Assembly: GCA_014529385.2 (NCBI GenBank)
Contig: CM043969.1
Span: forward strand, 17,712,446 to 17,776,445
Length of the DNA stretch: 64,000 nt
DNA from: Adiantum capillus-veneris
Taxonomy: Eukaryota > Streptophyta > Polypodiopsida > Polypodiales > Pteridaceae
Direction of reading: 5' to 3'
The translations under genes were made by a program, and so were the position numbers. The first letter of the stretch is position 1. Every line of letters starts with the position of its first letter. The notes beneath the pieces are model-generated. The model made no database searches. It saw only the letters and a list, made by a program, of their open reading frames with translations, and was not told the origin of the DNA. Positions 1-13,200 of the stretch are shown piece after piece.

Positions 1-1
1 T

Positions 2-2854
2 GTAAAAGGTTTGCCCAAATTCAAGGTGGATGGTATGCATAAAGTGTGTGCAGCATGCCAGTTTGGAAAACAGTCAAAGGGCTCATTTCCACATGAGCGC
101 AATGTATGTAAAAGGCCACTTGAGGTGGTGCACACAGATGTTTGGGGTCCAACCGATACTGCAAGTATACATGGTTGCAGGTATTATGTCTCTTTCATTG
201 ATGACCATACAAGGAAAGTATGGGTCTACTTCATGCGTAACAAAAGTGAAGTGTTTGGTCACTTTCAAGACTTCAAAGTCATGATTGAGAAGGAGATAGA
301 TATGCAAATCAAGACATTGAGGTCAGATGGAGGGGGAGAGTACTTCTCCAATGATTTTTCAGATTTTCTGCGAATGCATGGTATACACAGGCAGTTTACA
401 TGCAGATATACTCCACAGCAGAATGGGGTCGCAGAAAGGAAAAACAGGCACATTGCAGAGGTTGCACGTGCATTGATGAATGAGAAGAACATGCCTCATC
501 ATTTCTGGGCTGAAGCTGTAAATACAGCTGTGTACATTATGAACATGACACCTACAGCTGCGGTGCATGATGTAACACATGAGGAAAAGTTTACAGGTAC
601 AAAGCCTGATTTGGCACACTTGAAAGTGTTTGGCTGCATAGCTTACGTGCATGTACCAGATGAGTTGCGTAGGAAATTGGATCCTAAAGCAGAGAAATGT
701 ATTCTTGTGGGATATTCCCTTGAACAAAAGGGGTACAGGTGCTACAATCCTACTACACGAGAATTACGAGTGAGCAGAGATGTAGTCTTTGATGAGATGA
801 GCAGCTGGTACAGTAATGCACATGGCACTATTGGGGCTGATGTAAAAGATGATGTGGTTGTACAAAATGTGAGGCCACAGTCACAGGTTTTGAGTGGACC
901 ACAAGAGTCCTCTTCTCGTGGCTCTGTTGAGAAACCATGGAATGGTAGACTATGTACGCAAGTTACTCCACCAACGGGTACAGGGAATGTATCACGAAAA
1001 GGAAAGGAAAAGGTTGATGAATCTCCCTTTATGGCTGATGCATCATCAGGTTTTTCACATGTAGACATGGATTCAGATGGTTCTGAACAAAGTCTTGATG
1101 AGGAATTTGGAATTCCGACTGTCAGGACACCTGGTGTAAGGAAAGTACAAGAAGATGCTAGAGGGCAAAGGAGTGACCCAGGACCGCGCAGATCTAATAG
1201 AGTCAGAAATCCAGTTCAGAAATTGACTTATGATGGGTATCTAGCGCATCACCAAGCCTACATGGCTAAGGTGATACAGGATGTGGAGCCCACATGTTTT
1301 GAGGATGCAGTTGGAAATGTGCATTGGGATGATGCAATGAATGAAGAGATGGCTGCATTGGAAGCAAACAACACATGGGAGTTGGTGCCATTGCCAAGTG
1401 GCAAGAAAGCTATTGGCTGTAAATGGGTGTATAAAACCAAGCATAAGGCTAATGGTAACATTGAGCGTCACAAGGCAAGGCTGGTCGCAAAGGGTTATGC
1501 TCAGACGTATGGCATAGACTATGAGGAGACCTTTGCTCTAGTGGCAAAGATGACGACTGTGAGAGCTGTCATAGCAGTGGCTGCATCTAGAGGATGGATT
1601 ATGCATCAAATGGATGTAAAGAATGCCTTCTTGAATGGTGAGTTGCAAGAGGAAGTGTATATGCATCAGCCACCTGGTTATGTCGATCCAGGTTACCCAG
1701 ATTATGTATGCAGACTTCTCAAAGCTTTGTATGGTTTGAAGCAGGGCTCTAGAGCATGGTACGACAGGATTGCCAAGTATCTTGTCAGTATTGGTTTTAG
1801 GAGAGCTCATGCTGATCATTCACTCTATGTACGTGAGAGTGATGTGGGGATTGTGGTCATTACCATATATGTAGATGACCTTATTATTGTGGGTGACAAT
1901 GCTATGGAGATTGACCATGTGAAGGGTCTTCTCAAACAGGAGTTTGAAATGAAAGATTTGGGCGAGTTGCGCTACTTTCTTGGCATTGAGGTGATCAGGA
2001 CTCCAGAGGGTGTATGGCTGTCACAGAGACAATATGCTTTGGACATGTTGTCAAAGTATGGTATGGCTGATTGTAAGCCGATTTCTATTCCCTTGGATGT
2101 GAATGCAAAGCTTAGTGCAGAGAAGGGTGATGTTGTTGAGGATGTCAATATGTACAGGAAGATGGTGGGTAGTCTAATCTACTTGACTATCACAAGGCCA
2201 GACTTGAGCTACACAGTAGGCTTGGAGAGTCAGTTCATGCAGCTTCCGAGGAAGCCACATTTGGATGGAGTACGACGCACACTTAGGTATGTGCAAGGGA
2301 CTCTTGGCTATGCATTGTTCTATGCAGCACATGCACCATTAGCATTGTATGGGTATACATATGCAGATTGGGCAGGTAGCATTGTTGATAGGAGATCTAC
2401 GAGTGGCTTCATGTTCTCTTTTGGGAGTGCTGCTGTTACTTGGAGCAGCAAAAAGCAGCCTACGGTTGCTTTATCGAGCACAGAGGCCGAGTACAGAGGT
2501 GCAGCAGTTGCGGCGTGCGAGGTAGCTTGGCTACGCACATTACTTGAGGACTTGGGAGTGCAGGTGGACCAACAGATTGTCATTCATTGTGACAACCTCA
2601 GCAGCATGCAGTTGGCTAGGAACCCAGTGTTCCATGCTAGGACCAAACACATAGAGGTCCATTACCACTACGTTCGAGAGTGAGTGTTGGCGGGCGACAT
2701 CGACTTGGTCTACGTCAGCACAGAGGAGCAGATAGCGGATATCTTTACCAAGGCCCTCGCAGCTGAGAAGCTTCGACGTTTCCGGACTATGCTTGGACTC
2801 TGCGACATGCAGAGCTCGAGGGGGAGTGTTGAGATGTCGAGCTCTACACCTTGA
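2..2854 (+). CDS. copia pol polyprotein (integrase, reverse transcriptase, RNase H) with one in-frame stop
   Basis: The frame is open from the left window edge to a TGA at 2681-2683 and, ignoring that stop, continues to a TGA at 2852. Numbering from the Met at position 11: the zinc-binding CAAC is near residue 13. The integrase triad is D43 (HTDVWGP), D106 (LRSDGGGEY) and E142 (NGVAERKN), which gives the DD35E spacing. Reverse transcriptase follows, with WVYKTKHK, MDVKNAFLNGEL and the catalytic YVDD at residue 620. RNase H shows ADWAGS, SSTEAEYRGA and a CDN motif. The stop falls just after HYHYVRE, where relatives have a lysine. The 56 codons beyond it still read as the normal copia tail (EEQIADIFTKAL). 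About 890 codons without other damage imply a young copy. Confidence 0.9.
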
Positions 2855-3148
2855 GCTGGCATCCACTACGGGTCTTGGCCGCTTACGGCATTTACTCACT
2901 GGCGCGTTAGGTGACCGACACGGAGGATCTCTGCCAGTGATTCTACAGCTGGACTACACTTATAGTGCCAGCCTACTACGCTTCTAGCGAGTTCACACTT
3001 AGTGACCGCATGTACATATGTGCTACTTTTCAGCTTTAGCACTTAGTCATTTTGTACTCTCTTTTCTGTGAAGAAGAAGAAGAAGCTTTCCATCTCTGTG
3101 TGCTTTGTGCTTGTCTTGTGTAGCTCTCTTGCATCCTCATTCTTTACA
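2827..3148 (+). repeat. 3' LTR of the copia element (322 bp)
   Basis: It starts with TGTTGAGATGTC directly after the purine tract and ends in CA at 3148, as plant copia LTRs do. A TATA-like ACTTATAGTG lies near 2957 and a (GAA)n run at 3070-3085. The 3' border is a judgement, placed where the 19-base-core repeat resumes. Confidence 0.7.
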
Positions 3149-4110
3149 ATATCTGGTTTTTCTATGTTTCAATAGATCCTAGCTTGGACAAGTGGTGGAC
3201 CTTGCCACAAAATTCCCCATGTAAAACATATATCTGGTTTTTCCATGTTTTAATATAGCCTAGCTTGGACAAGTGGTGGAACTTGAAACGAAACATCCCA
3301 TGTACAATATATGTATGGTTTTTCCATATCTAAATAGAGCTTAACTTTGAGAAGTGGTAGAGATTTTTGTTTTCATTGTTTCAATGGATCCTAGCTTGGA
3401 TGAGTGGTGGATCTTAACTACTCTCCATGCTTCAATGAAGCCTAGCTTGGACAACTGCTGGAGCTTGGAACCAAAACACCATGTGGAATAAAATCACCAT
3501 GGGTTTTTCATGTTTAAATGGAGCTTAGCTTGGACAAATTTTCAAACTTGCTTATCTTTATCTTTTAATGGAGCTTGGCTTAGACAATTGGTGGAGATTT
3601 GTCTTTTACCATGCTCCAATGGAGCTAAGCTGACAAAAACAAAATCCTTAATGTTGAAAACATTTGGGGTTTTGCATGGTTTAATGGAGCCTAGCTTGAA
3701 CAACTGGTGGAGCTTGCTTCTCTCCATATCTCAAGTGATCCAAGCTTGGACAAGTGGTGGAACTTATCTTCTCTCCATGTACCAATGATTCTTGAGACCA
3801 AAAATCCCCATTCCTAGCTTAGATAACAAGTGGTGGATATTTCTTCTCTCCATGTTTCAACCTAGCCTGGACAATTGAATTTTTATCATACAATGATGTA
3901 TAGGTTAGACACATGGCTAATTGTAAGGCCAACCATTTTGGTTTCCTAAAAAAGATAGGTTGGAGAAGTGGTCAATCTTCTATAATTTCCACATGTCACG
4001 TTAGACAACCGGTGTCCTCCCAACTCTCTATGTTGTTTAGAGTTGAGCATGGACAAGTGGTGGACCTTGCTTCTCTCTTCCCCCTTAGGTATTTAGTTTA
4101 TAGACTTACT
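3149..4110 (+). repeat. degenerate tandem repeat, core AGCTTGGACAAGTGGTGGA, short arm
   Basis: The core recurs about every 50-90 bases with the same flanking words, such as CTCCATGTTTCAATGGAGCC before it and GACCTTG or GAGCTTG after it. It is the same family as the long array at 23.3-29.1 kb. The stretch 3730-3830 closely matches 27077-27180, including the words CAATGATTCTTGAGACC. Small ORFs here (for example 3510-3788) are only translations of the repeat. Confidence 0.88.
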
Positions 4111-4918
4111 ATATGTACTTGATTGGATCATCTAGCCATAACTAGTGGTGAAATATGTATTATAATAAGAATTGATTTTTTTTTTGTTTCAAAAAAAGAG
4201 GGGATTTCCAATTTTCGAGCAAACCACAAACCAAGCAAAACCCATGATAGTTCCACATTATTGCAATATATCCTCATCGCACAATCCTAAGAAAAATACT
4301 TACTCTAGCTTATCACAAGTTTTGATTTTTCTCAACAAAAAAGTTGATACTATTTTCAAAATGTTGAATAAAAGAAAATAGAAACAATAACAATAGAAAA
4401 CACAAACTTTTTTGTGTTCACCAATCAAATATTTTTTTCAGTGTACAAAACAACTATTGATGCCCTTGAAAACACATACAAAATCCCTCCTCCAAAACAC
4501 TTAAAGACTTTACGAGTAAATATATATATATTAGCTCTGAAACTTTAAAGCTACATGCTCATTCTTTCACCTCCAAGTGCTTGAAATAACTACACTTTTG
4601 TCAGCGCAGCTTGATGCATGAACTCATGTGCCTCTAGGTTAAGACCCAACACTCGCAAAAATATGAAGTACATGTGCTTACAAGGCACATACCCAAGGCG
4701 TTTACTTTCCCGAGTCTAAAAATCTTCACAAGTGCATCTAGGAAAATATGACATTGTTACTAAATATGTCACTCCCTTCGCAGTTGATCCCTCAATCTTA
4801 ACATAGAAAACATGTGTTTCATTGCCTACCACAATGACTTCTCATACCAACTCTGTTGTCATGGTTCTACCCAAGTCAATCTTCCTATGAAATTATTTCG
4901 TTAACTTTGATCTCCATT
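4111..4918. other. AT-rich spacer without recognised features
   Basis: I see no coding signal, terminal repeats or tandem structure. The short frame at 4172-4381 has no recognisable similarity. Confidence 0.5.
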
Positions 4919-7705
4919 TTACATGCTTTCCATCTCTAAATTTGGGCCTGACGCCACTAGCAGCTCTTTGGGCCATTGTAATAGTTTCATGCATCCTAGC
5001 AAATGTGCCTCCTTCTTGCAAAATGTAACCATTAGCTTGCAATTGATCCACCTCTTGAGCCTACAGATTTGTTCCCTCTGTAACCACCCAAACACCTGGA
5101 GCAGGACCTGGCGGTCCTTCAACCATGTTGTGAATCTTCCAAGTATGCATGTTATTGGAGTTGCAAAACCAAATGAACCCTTCCACATAGCCTCCTGGGC
5201 ATGAATAAGATGGTGGGTATTTTCTACGTCCCCAAAAACATGGGGATGCCACCCCTCTTTTGACATCCACGACACCCTCATTAATGAACCGCCAACAACG
5301 ATTGCCACTCTCTGACAACACACCAAAACAAGTCATCTTTCATCCTGGTTCTGTTTTTCTTATTGCCCAAATTGTTTTGGCCACATAAACCTCAGGCCAT
5401 GGCTCATGCCCATCAATAGATACATTTTGGGTCCCACCCATTGAAGTTGTCACAGTAACATATTTTGGCATGTGGATATCCTCCTCCAAGATGACATTGG
5501 AATCAACAAAAATCGGCCTCTTTCTTTGAATACTCTTTCTCGAAGAACTGCTCTATTCATTTCAGGACTATTAAACCCATTTCATGCATTGAAGAGTGTG
5601 TGAGATCAACCAACTTCTTCCCTGTTTTGCTATAGCAAATGAAGGTTGATTCATAACTCGATCTGCCAAGTCTTTAATACCTGTACCGGTGGAACTCCCA
5701 ATGCCCTTTAGATATGCATTATACTTCACACTTTGAAGCACAACTAAAGCCATGTCTGCACCTACATCTTTGTACAAACTTATGTGATCCTTGTAACCAA
5801 CTGAGGCAGCATGCTTGCATGTTTGGATTCAAACAAGTTTGTGGTGGGAACAAATACCCCCGATGCATCTTGCAAAACAAATCTCTCTCCCCAATGAGGC
5901 ACTCGTACATCCCACCAACCCAACCATGTTTCTAAAGCGGGAATCTCATTGCCAATAGCCAATCCTACTGTCCAAAATCTCCTGATCTCTCCCTTGCAAA
6001 TCTCTGATGCCTTCTCTGTAGGTGCACTTCTCCATTTGCGGCACAGAATCTTGTGGTCCTCCTGAAATGCTGGACGTATGCCCTTGACAGTATGATGAAC
6101 CATAATTTTCTCCCAATGGAAAGCAAAAGATCTTTCTTTGTCCGGAACAGATTTCTTTGCTCCACCAAAATAGACAGTGCGCACACCTATCCAATTTGCA
6201 CTTGCTTCATCAGCCATGAATCCTCTAAACTCTGGCTTATCAAAACCTTGCTCCTTCACCACACTGTTAAGCATCTTCCAGAATTCAATTTGAGCATATT
6301 TGTTTTCTACCGTGAACTCACATGTGGCAATGGTAAGCAACTCTCAAACAAAAGGGTCATAAACATGGGCAGACATGGTCGACCATCCATTCACACGATG
6401 CACATGATCAAAGTGCACCCACATCTGTTCTGAATTGCCACCTGGACGCATACGATTCACCAAATCAACCCTGCTGCCAGGACCCTTTACTGACATTTTG
6501 AACACATGAGGTTGCATTTTTTCACCCAAGTGACCAGGAAATAATATACTATGGAGCTTCCAAACCCTTTGCGGTGATATTCTTGGAACTTTGCAGACAC
6601 CAAGCTTCTTTTAATTCTTCTTTTGTTTGAAAGTGGGGTAGTACTGTCCAAGAATTCAGAAAACTCCCCATCTTCAATCATAGCAATAGATGTGGAATCT
6701 CCTGCTATAAGCTTTTCCATGATGAGATCCTGAGCATTAGATCTTTCTAATTGTTTTGCTATCACAAAGGGATCTCGAGCAGCACGATCAATCAACATTT
6801 CTTCAATATGGCCCTCTACTAGGTTGCTCCTCCCTTCTGCACATGGGTGATTATGTTCTCCTAGGTGCAAAAGACACCTTGTACATTTAAACTTGTCTAT
6901 TGACAAGCAATACTAAACAACAGCAGGACAAATAGCGACACATTCTGGCATTTGCCCACAATGAATGCAGGACAATGCGCCGTAGTCAGATGAAATCAAT
7001 CCTTTTGGACTTGTTTTACTAAGTCGACCTTTCCAATGGCATTCATTGGACATTTTAGATCTCAGATAGTGAGGGCAGTCAATATTAATGCATTGCAAGT
7101 GACCAGAGCATCTACTAAATCTGACAACACCTTTAAAATTGTCACTTATATTGCAAGTCACATACTCATACCACATGTGGTAGTCATATCTCTGCTCCAT
7201 GCCACTCATACTAGAAGAAAGACTAGCTGATGGTGGCAGCTCAAATGCAATATAGCCATCATAGTAAGTTGGTAGCTCTTTGACATTGACCTTCTTTGCT
7301 TGATGAAGCGCAATGTATAGATTACTTTGCAAATGCATACATTTAATCATGTCAATAACACTGATCTAAGCCACAACGCTAGAGCTACCAAAACTGTCTT
7401 CTGGACTTTTAGTTGTTTTTTTTCCCTAAAATGCTTTTGAAATCATGCGTAGTGCTTATGCCAACCTTGTAAAACTGATGTAATTCATGATGAAGCATAA
7501 ATATTTGATCACCTTCTTCAGACTGTGTGGCTTTCATCTTTACCTGTGTTCCTGATAAAGTAAGTGGACGAAGACTAATATGGACTCCATCAAGCTCAAA
7601 ATGCTCTTTTAAGGAAGAAACCTTAAGTGATAAGAATCTGTTTTCAGACATTAGCACCAACTTCTGACCACACTTATTCCCGAAGATTGTGATACATCTG
7701 CTCAT
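4919..7705 (-). pseudogene. decayed transposase-like gene with GCM1/WRKY-type zinc finger
   Basis: Several minus-strand frames line up as one broken gene read from 7705 down to 4919. 7705-7409 is an unrecognised N-terminus. 7350-6487 holds CxxC pairs (LSCIHCGQMPEC, KFKCTRC) followed by HLGEHNHP. That pattern is typical of the WRKY/GCM1 DNA-binding fold found in many MULE-like transposases. 6529-5780 carries the core: AHVYDPFV, then CEFTVENKYAQ, then FRGFMADEASANW, then GVRTVYFGG. This resembles a transposon-derived protein family I associate with mosses, lycophytes and ferns. 5777-4919 continues in changing frames. Stops and frame changes near 6345, 5780 and 5570, plus two competing frames below 5340, show it is dead. 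The link to MULE transposases is inference from the zinc finger and the neighbourhood of transposons. No terminal repeats were found. Confidence 0.6.
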
Positions 7706-7725
7706 TTTGATGTTAAAATATATGG

Positions 7726-8412
7726 TTATTGTGTAATTTCACAGTATTTGTTGGAGGATGTCAGAGTTTGAAACAGAAACATGGCAAGCTCAAACTCATT
7801 CTCCAAAGAGAAAATGATGATATTTTTAAATCTAAAGAGTTCACACAAAGAGACATTAAAAAAATACAATATCTGTAGTATTAAAAAAATAACGTTCATT
7901 GTCAATCATTAAAGGTAGATCTTTCTCAATGGAATCACTTTTTGATGACTATCAAAAAGATACGAAAACATTTTCACGCCCTCCACCTTTCATATTGAGT
8001 ACCAACAATTTTATGTTCATCATTACTAGAGCAGGGCTCGAGAAAACCTTTTTCCTAAAACTTAGAAAACCTTTATAGATGAAAAATTTGGAGGTATTTT
8101 GAAAAAATCCAATAAAACCCTCCAAAAAATGTAGGTTTTTTCTACCCTAAAATTATTTTTCCAAAGTTTAATCTCAAAATTTAAAGATGGGATTACACTA
8201 AACTAAGTTTTTTATTTGGAGCATCGACAATTTGTTTAAAAACTGATAGTAACGAGAGATCGTTTAAAAACTAATTAAAAATACATTGCCTAGATAATAA
8301 TAGCTAAAAATAAGATAAATATTATTGACCCACTTTTCTAATTTCTGTTCTGTGTCTCCATAAACTGTTCTGTCTCTACCTAAACTCCTCAGAGTTCAAT
8401 TAATACTCCAGC
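7726..8412. other. AT-rich spacer
   Basis: Long A/T runs and no coding signal. The window changes sharply at about 8410 from AT-rich to CT-rich and GC-richer DNA. Confidence 0.5.
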
Positions 8413-8815
8413 TCATGCCTTCTCATCTCTCTCCCCTTTGCTTCTACGCTTCCCCTCTCTCTCTCTTCTTCTCTCTTTCCTCCCTGCCCTGAGCGCTCTT
8501 CCATAGCTCTGCAATACCTTCAGCCTGAGCACTCTTCCATGGCACTGCAATACCTTCATCTGCAATACCTTCCTCTGCGAATTGACGATTGCAGACTGCC
8601 GACTCACCAATAGAGAACTACCGACTGATGACGATTGCCGACTGCCGACGACTGCCAACTCACCAATAGAGAACTGCCGACTGCCAACTGACGATTGATG
8701 ATGGCTGATTGACCTGCATAGTGCCGACTGCGGACTGCAAGAGAGGCCGACCTGCATAGTCTACTACCGACTGCAAGCCGACCTGCATAGTGCCGTTGCC
8801 AGCTGCCATCAAGCT
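8413..8815. repeat. CT-rich stretch and degenerate minisatellite of CCGACTGC-type units
   Basis: 8420-8500 is CT-rich. From 8580 short units recur: GACTGCCGACT, ACTCACCAATAGAGAACT (twice, near 8602 and 8657) and GCCGACCTGCATAGT-like units (near 8711, 8747 and 8778). The reading frames here (8413-8894, minus) have the biased composition of a translated repeat and are not called as genes. Confidence 0.65.
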
Positions 8816-8900
8816 TTCCGCCTGTGTCCTGCTGTCTGCCATTGATGGTGAGGAGAGCATCAACCTCGAGATGACCACCCACCAGGTAGCTCATTAAGAA

Positions 8901-9910
<1,010 letters not shown>

Positions 9911-10239
9911 CAAGAGGGAGGTTGTCTTCATTCTTGGTCGCCTTCATCCTGATGTTTTCAAGTCAGTGATGTTTTCTTTTAAAGCTAAATCTCTTGAGTG
10001 TAGTGGCTATGTCTCAAAGGTTGTGTGTATATATGTGAATCCATACTTGATCTACTTGTGATAGCTTTCCAGACAAAGGATACAAGAGGAGTATAATGGA
10101 AGAAACTTATACTCGTTTCTATTCTTCAAAAACTACTCTATTGTTTTATCGATTGATTTATTATGAATGTGCTCAATTTTTTTTTTGTAAATTTATTTGG
10201 TTGTTTTTAATTACTATAGTCATAAATTATCTAAGCTCA

Positions 10240-13200
10240 AGTTTGGATGTGGTATGCTTCTCTATCAACTCATCTCCTTGTGGTGGATCTGGGAGAGGCA
10301 GACCATCAAGGTCCACATGGGTTATTGAGAGTAGTGACCAGGTTAGCGCGGTGTCTGTCACAGATATGACAGAAGGTCTTGAAACACAGGAGGAAGAGAC
10401 AGAGTCAAGGATTTGACGTTGGCTCTATTCACGAGATTGATGAGTCTCTTGCTCCTCAGGAGGCTTTCTTGCAAATAGTCCCATATGTTGTTAGAGATGA
10501 GGTATTACCTGAGGTAGAGAGAGGGGATGAGCACAAGCTCTACATGCATCGTGGATAGGTTATATTGCAATCTACACGTATGTTTAGTTGTTTTGATTGT
10601 CCACCAATTCCTTTCTGCCGATTGATTCTTTATGCCAGGGTGAGAGGTTTAAGAGATGATGTGAGTGGTCTGAAAGCTGCTTTTTCAAAAGAAGAATATA
10701 TGCAAGAAAAAGGAGCATTTATCGTCTCAGTGTGGACTTGCAAGAAAGAGGAAACTTTTGTTATAGGTTGCTCTAAACTTTTCATATATACATATTTTTT
10801 GCTTAGTGTTGCATTGATTTATTTGCAATCGGCTGTACATAATTTATTGTGGTTGTGCAAAGGATATTCTTAATTTATGGGATCCAATTTGGGTTGAGAT
10901 TCACAATGCGTTTGAGACGGAATTGGCAAGGAAGCCTACTCTTCACATCCTCTCCAATAAAATGTTTTATGTGTGGGAGGGTAATCATAGGGATGTGTCT
11001 TGGTTAGCTACCATCAAAGAAAAATTCTCCACTAATAGAGACAAACATTGTAGTGTTCTTTGCACTGTGATTGATCCTATACGAGTGTCAGAGATAGCTC
11101 TGCTAAGTAGTTTGCAACGAATGAATTTGTAAGACTCTTCTCTCTTTGCATTTTTTTATTTGAGTCATCAAATATATTTTCATCTCTCATTTTATTTTTT
11201 TAATGCCAAATTGGAATAGCATGAATACACATGCTTTAGTTGAAACTCATCTTAGGGATGAGCTTGTCAACTGCTCCCATATTTGTGCAGCAGATCATGA
11301 TGCCTACATAGTGGCGCTTCCAAAGAAAGATCAAAAGTTGATTGCTTCCATCCAAAAGAAGTACTCAAAGGATTCGGAGCCTTGATATCCACTTACTCGT
11401 CGTTATTTGGGCAAGCTTTTATTTGATGTGAGTTTTTGTTTTCTTTTTTTTTGTGAGTATTTTACATAGATGCTCTATACAAAAGTGTCATTTAAAGTTT
11501 GTATTGTAGGTTCAAATGTCCAAGGAGTTGAGTCAGAGATTAGAGCATGTAAAACACACAATGGCAAATGAGGACCTTATAAAGGAAGAGGAGAAGATTT
11601 TAAATGATTTAGCTCTCAAGTATGGAGCGAGAGTTGGAAAGGTGAATATATTTTATGGTTATTGCTTTTGGTGATTAAATATAAATTTATTGATGTTCAT
11701 GTTTTAACATTACAATTATTAAATATTGTTGATCCTAATCTTGGAATGGATTGGATGGCACGTGTTCTTGCACTCAAGTGGGGTCCTGATAGCTGGGCAA
11801 CCCTTGAGAAGCTAAACTTGATTGCCATGCACGATTGCACCAGCACCCGTGTCGAGTAAACTACTATGGGTTTCCTTGCTCGAGGCAGACAAGATCACTA
11901 GAGCATCTTATGGTCTAAAGAAAGGAGACCATGTGTATCGCATGTAAGTGTAGTGAATCTTATTTTATGGCAACACATTGTTGAATTATGAACTTTCAAT
12001 TATTTTTGTTGTTTATGCTCTCTTGGTTCGTTTATAGTTGACTTCGCAGAGAGGGTCTCTTACAAAGGATCCTAGAGAGAGCCACAAAGTTTGTGGCAGA
12101 TTTCACAAACATAGGGGGTGGTCTTGTGTTGCCGCATGATTGTTTACTTAATTCTTACTTTGAAGAGATTAAGTTTGACGCAAGACCTCATCTTTATCCT
12201 TTGGAAACTTCTCTTGAAGCTAGAACAAAGGATTGGACAAGCAAGCTTTAAAAAAGGTGGATTCAGTGTGCATGGCAGCTCAAAGGCTGGCCTACAGGTA
12301 TAGTAATATTGGTGTGCAATCATTGGTATCTTCTTTTGAAAGCAAGGTTTTGAGTGAAATTTCATGTGTTATGTATTTCAGATTTGTGCTATTTTTGGTT
12401 AGCAAAGGTTATCTTCCAGGGGTTCCATACCTGGCAAAGCAATGGAATCTCTTGTCCATTGAGAAAGAGTGTATGTACTCTCCTTCAATGCACAAACTCA
12501 CTACATGGGAGATGGAGACATGTCCATGGTGGATAGATATGGCTATATGACATGTTTTGAGCCGAGAGAAACAGCTTTATGATATGATGAAAGCTAGAGG
12601 TAGATCCGACGAGCCTCTTTCTTCTATTGTTGGTGGCACATACACTTGCATGACGGCCGGTGAGTGCTCACTTGCATCATTTCAAGGATGCTTTTTGGTG
12701 ACAAGGCTTTGGAATTTCTTTTGGTTTTTGTTGTGTATGGTGTGTTGTGGATGTTTTTGACGTATTCTATTGTATTTAAGTTACGAACACTACCCGTAAA
12801 GAAAAACAGGCGATTGTTGAGACATGATAGATGAGGGCATGGATAGAGAGCCTGGTGAGATATAGCTTGCTTTTACATTGGATTTTTGGTTCACACTTTA
12901 TTATTCTCACATTGTTTGGGGTTTTGTGTAGTAGTCACTCCTGGCACGATAGTTGCAAGGGAAACTATTTCTTTTATTTACATTGTGGAGAATCCTTTGC
13001 ATTCTCTTTCAACATTGCTCGACTCTAAATGCATGGCCATTTTTGGAGACTACATTGCTATTGCTGCCGACTTTCAAACCGGTGTTCGCCATCCTGTATG
13101 GATCCCTATACATGAGCACATGACAAGAGCACGCTCGGATGGGATATTGTGCGCGGAGAGGAAAAATTGTGGCGTGGGCTACTGCTTTCATTTTTTTGGA

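Larger units (their letters stand above)
1..3148 (+). mobile_element. Ty1/copia LTR retrotransposon, 3' part, cut by window edge
   Basis: The 5' LTR, gag and protease lie outside the window. What remains, in order, is the end of the GAG-pre-integrase region, integrase, reverse transcriptase, RNase H, a purine tract (GAGGGGGAG, ending at 2826) and a 3' LTR from 2827 (TGTTGAGATG...) to 3148 (...TTTACA). The order integrase before reverse transcriptase defines the copia superfamily. Directly after the LTR the sequence enters the 19-base-core repeat, so the element probably inserted into that repeat. The target duplication cannot be checked because the 5' side is missing. Confidence 0.93.

Noticed and set aside
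4919-5204. Plus-strand frame of 93 residues
   Set aside because: Shadow of the minus-strand decayed transposase-like gene.
8413-8894. Minus-strand frames rich in Ser, Arg and Gln
   Set aside because: Composition follows the CCGACTGC-type minisatellite.
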